From NCBI GenBank assembly GCA_016946835.1, contig JACVTC010000144.1:223001-270000 (forward strand): DNA of 47,000 bases. Direction: 5' to 3'. The translations under genes were made by a program, and so were the position numbers. Positions 1-9,629 of the stretch are shown here, one piece after another; the stretch's first letter is position 1; each line of letters begins with the position of its first letter. The DNA is from Neocallimastix lanati (nom. inval.) (Eukaryota; Neocallimastigomycota; Neocallimastigomycetes; Neocallimastigales; Neocallimastigaceae). A model generated the notes under the pieces. That model made no database searches and was not told the DNA's origin. It saw only the letters and a list, made by a program, of their open reading frames with translations.

Positions 1-2
1 TT

Positions 3-443
3 AGTAGTTTAGAATTACTTTATGGTAGACACGACACTTGGCCATTAGAAGTCATGTTCCCCAACATTTATAAAGATCCAAATGAATCAGAAGAAGAATA
101 TATATTTCGACGTTTCTTAAGACATCAAAATTGGGTAAAACAGGCTACTGAATATTCAGAGTATGCAAATAAATATTGGGAACACCGTATTGGATTTCAA
201 AATGCACTAAAGAAGAAATATAAACCAGGAGATTACGTAATGATAAGACTTATAGGAAGAAGTAAATTAAATCCTTACTTTTACGGACCTTTTAAAGTTG
301 TTAATAAACAAAAATTCAATACCTTAGTATTAGAAGATCCAACTACTGGAAAACTCTTAAATAGAAATGTTCATATTAAAAATGTTTTTCCATATGTATT
401 TCAAGAAAATTCTTTGACTTCAAGGGACGAAGTCATCTCTTAA
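3..443 (+). pseudogene. Gypsy integrase C-terminal end (element cut by window edge)
   Basis: The frame is open from base 3 to the TAA at 441-443, giving 146 codons. It begins with a Ser-Ser-Leu-Glu-Leu-Leu-Tyr-Gly-Arg stretch, the conserved end of the integrase core in Ty3/gypsy elements, and continues into a C-terminal domain with K-P-G-D-Y-V-M and N-R-N-V-H-I-K-N motifs. The integrase tail of the second gypsy element (8739-8930) matches it along its length (G-D-L-V-M, D-R-N-V-H-L-K-N), so the two are related families. Integrase joins element cDNA to host DNA in the nucleus. The ATG at 54 is internal and not a real start. The rest of pol lies outside the window. No stop interrupts this piece, so it may come from a fairly young copy. 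Confidence 0.85.
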
Positions 444-930
444 GGGCCGACGAATTGATACAGATTGGAATTCTTAAGCATAAAATTATTAGAAAGCTTG
501 AATAATATCTAACCTATTCAACAACAAATTAATAAATTAAAATTTGAAATTAAAATCATAATAAAAAAATTTATTTTAATTAAATTCTAAAACTCGAAAT
601 TATACTTTAATTCTATTTTAATTTTTAGAATAATGAAATACTAATGTTAATTAATTTCTCTTTTTAATTAAAAGTAAATAGTTTGTAAACAATTTTCTCT
701 TTTTTTATTATTTTGAATTCTTTGTTTATAATAATTCTTGTATTAATTGTTTATTTGTTTATTTTATTGTTTATTTTTATAAATATTATTATTCTTAATT
801 GTTTTATTATTAAAAATTGTAAATACTTTAAATTATTGTAAAAATATAAATACTTGTAAATATTTTATAAAATTAATTTCTCGTTGTTATTAGAAATGTA
901 ATAAAAAAATAATAACCAAATATTATATTA

Positions 931-1010
931 ATAAATAATAATAAAAATTAATAAATAATAATAAAAATTAATAAATAATAATAAAAATTAATAAATAATA
1001 ATAAAAATTA
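931..1010. repeat. 20-bp tandem repeat, four copies
   Basis: Four exact, head-to-tail copies of a 20-bp AT-only unit (ATAAATAATA followed by ATAAAAATTA) lie inside LTR-like region A. This is probably replication slippage. Confidence 0.9.
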
Positions 1011-1549
1011 ATACTAAACACAAAAGAAATGTATAATTTTGAAAAAAAATTAATAACAATTCAGTGTTAAGCTAGAATAATAATAACTTAATTATTAATA
1101 ATAATAAAACAAATTCATTTATATTAAATTTTATATTAAATCAAAGTTGATACATCTATTATTACTTTTGAAGTAATAACTTCAAATTAAGATAATAGAA
1201 TCGTTTGTCAGTTGTGTGTAATAATTTCTACAAAAATATAGAAATTATTATCTCTATTAATATTAATATTAATTAGAACAAAATAAAATAATAATTTAAA
1301 TACTTATCTTAAGAGAGAGTTTATTATAAGAAACTATAATAAACTTAGAAACGCTAAGTATGAAAGGAAAAATAAAAAAATATGTTTTATGATAATTTAT
1401 TAAAATGTTTTATTATTAAAATATTTTATATTTTATTATAAATTTTATTTTAAAAATTATTATAAAATTTTTTATTAAAGATTTAAATATTTTATTTAAA
1501 AATTATAAATATTTATTATTATTATTATTACAATTTCTTATAATAATAA

Positions 1550-1699
1550 CTCTTGATTTTCGAAAGGAAACTCAAGAGTCCTTTTTATACTTTAAAATAA
1601 AGAAATAAAGAAATTTCTAATCTTAACAAAATACTTTCCAGGAAAAGATTAGTAGAAAAACCTGGAAAGATTTCAACCAATAATCTATACTTATTGGTT
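1550..1699 (+). other. Structured element A: hairpin, interleaved stem pair, hairpin
   Basis: Four stems are visible. Hairpin 1 pairs CTCTTGA (1550-1556) with TCAAGAG (1572-1578). Stem b pairs CTAATCTT (1617-1624) with AAGATTAG (1645-1652). Stem a pairs CTTTCCAGG (1634-1642) with CCTGGAAAG (1661-1669). Because a and b interleave, they form an H-type pseudoknot-like arrangement. Hairpin c pairs AACCAATAA (1675-1683) with TTATTGGTT (1691-1699) around loop TCTATAC. The same order with different but still complementary arms occurs in reverse at 12743-12905. Role unknown; a 5' leader or packaging structure of the element RNA is one possibility. Confidence 0.75.
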
Positions 1700-2509
1700 A
1701 TCATATTATTAAGTAAAACCATTTTTATGAAAAAACCTTAATAACCGATGTTCTAAATTACGTAAGTTAAACGGTTAAATTAATTCACACTTTAACAATT
1801 TAACCGAATTAACTTACGAATAAAATAAAATTAAGAAATATACAGAAATAAATACAGAAATGAATATAGAAATACATACAAAATAAATACAAAATAAATT
1901 TAGTAAAATTTAATATATAATTTAATAAAATTTGCTACATTATTAATAATTAATTATTTATAAAATTAAGTAAACTTAATAATTATTTTATAATTATTAA
2001 GGATTAATGATATGGTTCAGTTAAGAAATTAACTTTATACACTTAAAGAGAGGTTTTAAATATAGTTTTCTTTTAAGAACTTTTTATTTATTTATTATAT
2101 ATTTTTGAACTATTTAGCTCCTTGAGCAATTAAACATTTTTTGTACTATTTATACTTTATCTTAATTATAAATTTTATATTATTATAACATATGATTTTT
2201 ACTATGAAATATATAAATTATATTAAGGAGTAAATATCAGGTGTTATAATAATATTCTCTAATAAAATTCCTATTCTTAATAAATGTTATAAAATTACTA
2301 TTTTTCTATATGAACTATAATAAAATATTTCCTAAACTCTAATTAATATATTTTTCATATTTACTATTTATCTATTTGTTTTACATTAATTTCTTACATT
2401 TTGTATTCATTAATTTCATTTAATACGTAATTATTATTTACATTTATATTTTATAATTATTTTATGATATTTTTACACATTTTCTTATTTTATTATCATT
2501 TCATATCAT

Positions 2510-2548
2510 TAAGAAATATAGACTTATTACAATAAGTCTAATTTCTTA
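2510..2548. other. Terminal hairpin of LTR-like region A
   Basis: TAAGAAAT at 2510-2517 pairs with ATTTCTTA at 2541-2548. Inside, TAGACTTAT pairs with ATAAGTCTA after a single bulged A, leaving a TACA loop, so 17 pairs in all. CA follows at once. A similar hairpin with the same outer stem ends the reverse-oriented LTR-like region at 12214-12257. Confidence 0.75.
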
Positions 2549-2553
2549 CATTG

Positions 2554-3649
2554 TGTTACGAAACAATACTATATATTAATAATTTTTAAAGTCAGAAAAA
2601 TATTTGTTAAGAATATATTTGGTTTTGATATAACTTGGTTGGAATGCTATAAACTAATAACTTCCTTATGATAATTAAATTTTATTTTATCAGTATTCAT
2701 ATAGAATTTTATTATATTTTTATTTTATTATTTTATTTGATTTTATTTAATAATATTTTTTTAATGAATGAAGTTATCAGATTATTAAAATATTAATAAT
2801 CTTACGAAGATTATTTAAAACATTTAATTCACTATTCTTTTATACATAAAAAATAAACAATTAAAAAGTTATATAATAATAAATAAAATAATAAACAATT
2901 AAAAAGTTAGATAATAATAAATAAAAAATAAACAATTAATTATACTTTAAAAAGTATAAATTATATTCAACAATTTTATTATTATTATTATTATTTAATA
3001 ATAATAAATAATATATATTTATATTGTAAAAGGATTTTGAGGCGTATGATCATACTAAATAATGATTAATTTGTTATGGTAATGAGGCTTATATAGCTCA
3101 TCGAGTTATATCCTTTACAATATTATTTTATATTTTATATTTTTATTATTAAATTTATTATTTTATATTTTATATTTTTATTATTAAATTTATTATTTTA
3201 TATTTTATATTTTTATTATTAAATTTATTATTTTATATTTTATATTTTTATTATTAAATTTATTATTTTATATTTTATATTTTTATTATTAAACTTATTA
3301 TTTTTATTTTATATTTTTATTATTAAATTTAATATATATTTATATATATATAATTATGTTATATTAAGAATAATATTAAAAATGATTAATTAGAAAAATA
3401 ATTTTAACCAATTAAATTTATATATTGAACTATAAAAAGACAAATGTTAAAGAAATAATTTTAAAAACTCTCTCTTAAAAATTTTAGAAGAAATAAAACA
3501 ATAAAAATAACAGTAAGTCTTAAGAAGTGTTGGTTTTGATTTTGTTTGTGTTATTTGTTGTTCTTGATTTATTTTTAGGAGTTATAAATATTAATTGTTA
3601 TGAATATACAGTTCAAAATTATTAAATAATATTTTAAAATCCTGTAACA
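2554..3649 (+). mobile_element. 5' LTR of the second gypsy element
   Basis: The repeat starts TGTTACGAAACAATAC and ends CCTGTAACA, so TGTTAC and GTAACA form a perfect 6-bp terminal inverted repeat. The same ends bound the 3' LTR at 8948-9629, with near-identical sequence over the shared parts. This copy is 1096 bp. It contains a segment of about 520 bp (roughly 2605-3124) absent from the 3' copy and fewer 35-bp tandem repeats. No convincing target-site duplication is seen: CATTG precedes it and GTTGA follows the 3' LTR. Confidence 0.9.
3122..3330. repeat. 35-bp tandem repeat array in the 5' LTR
   Basis: About six copies of a 35-bp unit (ATTATTTTATATTTTATATT and so on, ending TTATTATTAAATTT) run head to tail. 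The 3' LTR has about three more copies, so the array varies in length between the two LTRs of one element. Confidence 0.9.
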
Positions 3650-3657
3650 TAAAATTT

Positions 3658-3675
3658 TGGCGAGCTATGCAGGAC
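3658..3675 (+). other. Candidate primer-binding site of the second gypsy element
   Basis: TGGCGAGCTATGCAGG begins 8 nt after the LTR end. The leading TGG is what a site complementary to a tRNA CCA end should show. The gap is longer than usual and I do not assign the tRNA. Confidence 0.45.
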
Positions 3676-4046
3676 CAATATTTGAATTGTATGAAAAGTA
3701 ATAATTAATAATTTATAATAGGTAATTAGATAGTAACATTAATTAAATTAAAAAAAAAAATTTTTTTTTGTGAAACCATAATTAGAATTTGATTGATAGA
3801 GAAAGATATAATAGATATTATATATAGTAATAGTAAATAGTAATAGTAATAAAAAAAAAATAAAATAAATAGTGATAATAAATAGTGATAATAAATAGTG
3901 ATAATAATAAGTATCAATATAGTAATAGTAATAATAAAAATAATATAATAAAAAGAATAATAAAGAGTAATAGGAATAATATAGGTTTAATAAACAAATA
4001 ATATCATTATAAATAAATCAATAAAATAAGTAAATAATAATTAGAA
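3676..4046. other. Gag leader, non-coding
   Basis: This AT-rich leader between the primer-binding site and gag contains GTGATAATAAATA-type short repeats around 3870-3905. The reverse-strand frame at 3726-3917 is low-complexity and not a gene. Confidence 0.7.
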
Positions 4047-4970
4047 ATGAAAATATTAGAATTAGAAAAATTATTACCAAGAATTAACGAAGACACTAAT
4101 GAAGTTGATACCTGGTACGATGAATTTAATAGACTGATGGCCCTTGCAGATATAACGAGCCAAAAGAGTGTCTATACTTGGGCTCTCGAATCCGTTGATG
4201 GAAAACTGAGAGGAGCGATCCAAGAACTACACGAAGAAGACTCTCAGGAATATCCATCCATCAAAGAAATCAAAAAGGTTTTAGAAGAATAGTTGAGAAT
4301 AGCCCCACAGGAAAAGTGTAAAAGGCTCCAACAATTAAGAATTCAAAAAGGAGAATCAATCTCAAACTTCAACTGGCGATACAAGAAGCTGTATGATAGT
4401 CTATCTAAATTCTACCAAACATTCATCACTGTGGATGACTATGTAGAGTCTATAAAATTCAGGCCCTATGCAAGATCCCAAGTCATCACACAAAGATGCG
4501 AAGACCTAGAAGAAGCTTTTGAGGAAGCCGAACTAGCAGAACGAGCTGAAATCAACAAGACTTCCTCAAGAAGTACAGCTATCGTAATGACTACTTTATT
4601 TAATAATAATTCCTTTTATCGAGAAAATGTCCACCCATTCAGGAAATTTGGAAGTACCAATCTAATTTCATATTATTATTCACAGAATCACAACCGAAAT
4701 CCAAGGAATGATTCTGCTAAGGGTTCTGACTATAGGAGAAAAATTCATAATGTACAGTCAAACCCACTAATTAACGATTTACCCAATTCTTCTAGTTATG
4801 AGAAAAACATGAAATTCCATAACCTCCCTAACACATCCATCAAAAGATCAACGGTTTGCTATAGGTGTGGATTACAAGAACATTATTATCGTCAGTGCCC
4901 CTATTCCTTCAAAGAACTTGCTGAAATGGAGGAACGTAAACAAAATAATCAAGCTCTTTTAAACTTCTAG
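4047..4970 (+). pseudogene. gag: Gypsy Gag with CCHC zinc knuckle, one in-frame TAG
   Basis: One frame runs from ATG 4047 to TAG 4968-4970, 307 codons before the stop, broken only by TAG at 4290-4292. The N-terminal part is the Retrotrans_gag-type helical domain (W-Y-D-E-F near the start, G-E-S-I-S-N-F-N-W-R-Y-K-K-L-Y after the break). A C-x2-C-x4-H-x4-C knuckle at about 4857-4898 would bind element RNA. Gag forms the virus-like particle in the cytoplasm. The related gag at 11316 has Tyr where this one has TAG, so a Tyr codon was probably lost. Its last codons carry the frameshift signal that leads into pol. Confidence 0.85.
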
Positions 4971-4992
4971 ATGGGAGAAGGGAAACTCCCAT
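4958..4992 (+). promoter_or_regulatory. -1 ribosomal frameshift signal at the gag-pol junction
   Basis: The heptamer TTTAAAC (4958-4964) is phased T-TTA-AAC in the gag frame, a classic X-XXY-YYZ slippery site, two codons before the gag stop. After a 6-nt spacer (4965-4970), ATGGGAG (4971-4977) pairs perfectly with CTCCCAT (4986-4992) around an 8-nt loop. A -1 slip moves ribosomes into the frame that holds protease and RT, and that frame is open across the site. Heptamer, phase, spacing, stem and destination frame all fit. Function is inferred, not shown. Confidence 0.8.
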
Positions 4993-7873
4993 AAATCAAA
5001 CCCGAAGTCAGAACTCTAGTCCTGAAGTCAATACGCAAGTCATCGCTGTAGCTACTCGGAAAAGCAACTTCTCATCCATAAGAATGAAGAAACTGTATAA
5101 CAAAAAGGGGAATATAAAGTCTCTCATAGATAACCCTGTTCGGATAAATGTACCAAATAACAACCGAAACAATAGAAGTGTGACACAAGAAGATACTGAA
5201 ATGAAAGAAGTTGAAGAAATTACAATCAATAATCACAAGGAAGTCGAAGAAACTGATCCCTCTGTTATAATCCAACCATCCATCACGAATAATACTGAGA
5301 AGCTAGAAGAAATCGATGTTTCAGTAATAGCCAATCCATCCATCAACAAAACTAAACGACTAGCTACCAAGGAAAGAGAAGAAGAAATTATACAGGATGC
5401 AGAAACAAACAATAAAAAAGGTAAACAGCGACATAAAGAAACAAAAACAGATGATGAAGTTCAAGAACTACCCAGCACCCGATTACGCAAGTAGAAAGAA
5501 GATACTCCCACTATGCTGGCTTCTCCTAAGAAGATTACATTACTCCATGGAAAGAAGAGCTATGACATATCAGACGATCTAATTAAATTAACTGCAAATA
5601 TCTCTATTGCACAACTCTTAGATATAAGCCCAAGGCTGAGATCCGAGCTTACTAAAGCTTTAAAATTAAAAAGCCCTGAACTAGTTGAAGAAAACCCAGA
5701 AAAAGTTATGACGAGGGATGATGTAGCTACTGCAGAATGTATTGTTGATAATGTTAAAGGAGTCGCCTTTTTGGATACTTGCGCTAGTATAAACATCATC
5801 ACTAGATCTTTCCTCAACAAATTAAAGAATGTTACTCCATCAGGCTTCTCCGATGATAATATTATACAAATATTCTCTAGCAAAAATATAATAATGGAAA
5901 CGTGTAATCTGAGAGTCCAATTTGGTAACGTTCTCATTCAAGACAACTTCCATATTATCGATCATGACATTCAAATCTTCGATATCTTAATAGGTTATCG
6001 TACCCTCAAAGATAACAATCTATTTATTAATCCTATTGACAATTTTTTGTGTCGAATGAATGAAGACGAAGAATGGTATAGAATCACACCACTACACAAA
6101 TACAATTCTAACGACACTAATAAAAATAATACTTCTAAAGAAAACTCATCTAACAGTGATTCTCTCTTGTTCTGTTTAATTACGAAATGTGATGATAACA
6201 ATAATAAAGAAAAAATAAATCAAATGAATTCTGGAACTGATCCCACTATCAATGACGAAAAATCAAATATTATTCAAAAAATTATTAAAGAATCTCCAAA
6301 GGATAGCCGCCTTAAAGTTATCAAGCTATTTCGGAACTTTAAAGCTATTCTCGCTACTAGAATTGAAGAACTTGGTCCAACTAAGCTCCTTCCCCATAAT
6401 ATCACACTGGTGGAGAATGCCAAACCAATTAAACAGAAGTGTTATCGCCTATCGAAGGTCCAAGCGAAGGCTCTTAAAGAAGAAATTACTAAACTCTTGA
6501 AGAATAAACTAATTGTTCCTTCCAACTCGCCTTGGTCCTTTCCCGTGATACTTGTTTTAAAGAAGAACAAAAAGTGGAGACTCTGTATCGATTATAGGAA
6601 GCTCAATAATGTTACCATCAAAGATGCATATGCTCTACCTGTAATCGATGAAATATTATTTTCTATTGGAAACTCAGTTAAATACTTTACAATAATCGAT
6701 TTATTCTCTGGCTTTCACCAAATCCCAATGAATAAAACCGACATCCCCAAAACCAGTTTCACTACCATGTACGGAAACTACCAATTTTTGGTCATGTCCT
6801 TTGGACTATGTAATGCCCCAGCTACATTCCAAAGGGAGATGAATAGAATCTTTTTTCCATTAATAGGTGTTTGTATGTTTGTGTACATTGACGATCTTGT
6901 TATATTCTTTAAGTCTTTTGATGAACACATAAATGATATTATTAAGGTCTTCACAATTATTCGTGATAATGACTTAAAGATTAATTTCAATAAATGTCAC
7001 TTCTTCAAACAAAAGGTCGAATTATTAGGGCATACTATCTCTACTCAAGGCATCTCTCCAATTGACGCGAAGGTTGAAGTCATCTCTAACTGGTTAGCCC
7101 CCAAGAATGTAAAACAATTACAATCCTTTCTTGGAGCCATTGGCTATTATCGTAAATTCATCCACAACTACTCATCCATCGCCAAGCCACTATACAAACT
7201 GCTTAAAAAAGGTATCTCTTTCGAATGGACGTCTGCACAAGAAGAAAGCTTCCAATCCCTTAAGGATAAACTCCTCTCTGCGACAATTCTCCAAATGCCC
7301 GACTTCGATAAACCATTTTTGATTCGAACAGATGCTTCTTATGCTGGTATTGGAGGGGTACTTCTTCAAAAAGATGACAACAATGTCGAAAAGCCAATAC
7401 ATTACGTAAGTCGTTCTCTTAAGCCGGAGGAGGTTAATTATGGTATCACTGACCTCGAAGGCACCGCAGCTACATATTGCGTGAATAAATTCAAATCCTA
7501 TATTTCTGGTAGTAAATTCAATACAGTATTATACACAGACCACAAACCTTTGGTTGGTCTTTTTAAAAACAAAGAACCCAACAACGCACGACAAACACGT
7601 TGGATTATACTTCTCTCAATGCTGAACGTCAAGGTAATGTATGAACCAGGAAAGAAAAACGTAGTAGCAGATGCTCTTTCTCGTATGGAAACCGTAAACT
7701 ACAAACCAATCGCCGCTTTAGTTACAAATCCTTCAACAATTAACATCACCGAAGACAATAGTTTACTCGATAAATTTAAAGAAAACTTTATTACAATAGA
7801 AAATGAGAACCACTATATGGATAAAGAATCTCAAAACTTAAGGAAGATAATTGAAAATAATAATGACAAATAG
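4964..7873 (+). pseudogene. pol: Gypsy Pol: linker, protease, reverse transcriptase, RNase H
   Basis: This lies in the -1 frame relative to gag and is open from the shift site except for TAG at 5492-5494. After an acidic, Lys-rich linker come an aspartic protease with D-T-C-A-S (Asp at 5774, where D-T-G is usual) and a later I-L-I-G segment. Next is an RT with F-G-L-C-N-A-P-A-T-F and the Y-I-D-D active site at 6884-6895, then RNase H with R-T-D-A-S (Asp at 7331) and Y-T-D-H-K-P-L. Together these copy element RNA into cDNA in the particle. The frame ends at TAG 7871-7873 and integrase resumes in another frame, which implies an indel near 7868. Because of these breaks the copy is probably inactive, though the RT-RNase H part alone is continuous for over 2 kb. 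Confidence 0.9.
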
Positions 7874-8930
7874 ATCTAGTATTAAAGGCTCACATAGTAG
7901 ATCATGAGGGCGTATTCAAGACGTACAATAGACTAAAACGTGACTATTACTGGACTAACATGATTTTGGATGTCAAATATATAGTATCAACTTGCCATAG
8001 ATGACAGATCTTTAGACCACAGAGGACAAACAACCAAACCGAAGATATCCCAACAAAACCCGGACTCCCTTTCACGAAGGTTGGATTAGATATAGTCGGA
8101 CCATTACCAAGGTCAACAAAAGGAAATTTATATATCATAGTCTTAGTTGATTACCTCACGAAGTGGGTTGAAGCTGAGGCTACTGATAAAATTGAATCTG
8201 ATAATGTTATATCCTTTCTTCCTAAGGTCTTTGCTCGTCATGAAATCCCAGAAGTACTTGTGACAGACAACGGCTCGCAGTTCCGTTCAGATAAAACAAA
8301 GTCTTTTCTTGATTTATACGGAGTATATGTTCACTTTACCAGTACCTATCACCCGGAATCCAATGGAGAAGTCGAAAATAGAAATAAAGAGATAGGTAAA
8401 TATTTAAGATTACTATGTAATAATAACCAAGAAATATGAGATGATATGTTACTAAGTGCACTTTGGGCTTTACGCACTTGCAAAAACGAAACAACAAAGT
8501 TTTCCAGCTTCGAATTGCTTTACGGTAGACGCAACTTACAACCATTCGAGCTAATGGTTAACTTAGATAAGAAAGAAGATTACGAAAGCAAAGACGAATT
8601 CCTCATTAGACGATTTACAAAACATTATAAATGGATCAACGAAGCCGTTAAGAATATCGAAACCGCGAATAAACTTTGGGAAGACCGCCGTAAACAAATG
8701 AAGAGATTAGGGCAAATTACAATCCAGGTGACTTAGTAATGGTAAAACTCATCAATAGAAGAAAATTAGACCCATTTTTTGTTGGACCCATGAAGATCAT
8801 TAAAAAACAATTCAATACTGTTACTCTTTGCGACCCAATCACAAACCAAATTGCTGATCGCAACGTTCATTTAAAAAACATAGTTCCATACCGACTTTGC
8901 GAAATAGAGACTTCAAGGGAAGAAGCCTGA
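7873..8930 (+). pseudogene. Gypsy integrase, broken by two TGA stops and a frameshift
   Basis: The order is zinc-binding N-terminus (H-x3-H around 7891-7905, C-H-R), catalytic core with D-I-V-G-P (Asp 8089), V-T-D-N-G-S (Asp 8266) and N-G-E-V-E-N (Glu 8368), then the C-terminal domain. TGA at 8002-8004 sits where the second zinc-finger Cys of the HHCC motif is expected. TGA at 8437-8439 sits where Trp is expected before Asp-Asp. A further indel near 8713 moves the C-terminal domain to the frame ending TGA at 8930. The D-D-E triad is intact but no uninterrupted integrase can be translated. Confidence 0.88.
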
Positions 8931-8947
8931 ACTTAGGAAACGGATTA

Positions 8948-9629
8948 TGTTACGAAACAATACTATATATTAATAATTTTTAAAGTCAGAAAAATATTAT
9001 TTTATATTTTATATTTTTATTATTAAATTTATTATTTTATATTTTATATTTTTATTATTAAATTTATTATTTTATATTTTATATTTTTATTATTAAATTT
9101 ATTATTTTATATTTTATATTTTTATTATTAAACTTATTATTTTATATTTTATATTTTTATTATTAAATTTATTATTTTATATTTTATATTTTTATTATTA
9201 AATTTATTATTTTATATTTTATATTTTTATTATTAAACTTATTATTTTATATTTTATATTTTTATTATTAAATTTATTATTTTATATTTTATATTTTTAT
9301 TATTAAATTTAATATATATTTATATATATATAATTATGTTATATTAAGAATAATATTAAAAATGATTAATTAGAAAAATAATTTTAACCAATTAAATTTA
9401 TATATTGAACTATAAAAAGACAAATGTAAAAGAAATAATTTTAAAAACTCTCTCTTAAAAATTTTAGAAGAAATAAAACAATAAAAATAACAGTAAGTCT
9501 TAAGAAGTGTTGGTTTTGATTTTGTTTGTGTTATTTGTTGTTCTTGGTTTATTTTTAGGAGTTATAAATATTAATTGTTATGAATATACAGTTCAAAATT
9601 ATTAATTAATATTTTAAAATCCTGTAACA
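8948..9629 (+). mobile_element. 3' LTR of the second gypsy element
   Basis: It starts TGTTACGAAACAATAC and ends CCTGTAACA, as in the 5' LTR. It is 682 bp against 1096 bp because about 520 bp is missing between two AATATT copies, while about 105 bp (three 35-bp units) is gained. Outside these differences the two LTRs look almost identical, with a few single-base changes. That suggests a fairly recent insertion and fits poorly with the many coding breaks. Confidence 0.9.
8999..9306. repeat. 35-bp tandem repeat array in the 3' LTR
   Basis: About nine copies of the same 35-bp AT-only unit as at 3122-3330. Occasional AAACTT variants appear at spaced intervals, which hints that blocks of repeats were duplicated together. 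Confidence 0.9.

Larger units (their letters stand above)
444..2550 (+). mobile_element. LTR-like region A (probable 3' LTR of the first gypsy element)
   Basis: This stretch has no coding signal and follows the integrase stop directly. It is rich in hairpins: TTATTACTT/AAGTAATAA near 1162, an 11-bp stem at about 1226-1255, an 11-bp stem near 1318-1345, and the structured block at 1550-1699. It ends with a hairpin closed by TAAGAAAT/ATTTCTTA and then CA at 2549-2550, the expected LTR 3' terminus. A reverse-oriented homologue lies at 12212-12920. The left boundary is not resolved; I did not find a TG start matching the end. Calling it an LTR rests on position, the CA end and the second copy. 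Confidence 0.5.

Noticed and set aside
3034-3117. Possible tRNA in the 5' LTR
   Set aside because: The outer stem and arms do not make a cloverleaf with a proper T-arm, anticodon loop or CCA-side acceptor.
3726-3917. 63-codon reverse frame, hydrophobic
   Set aside because: It lies in the gag leader of the opposite strand and is made of short TAATAG-type repeats.
5560-7402. Several antisense and alternative frames inside the gypsy pol
   Set aside because: They are shadows of the RT-RNase H frame, which has clear motifs on the plus strand.
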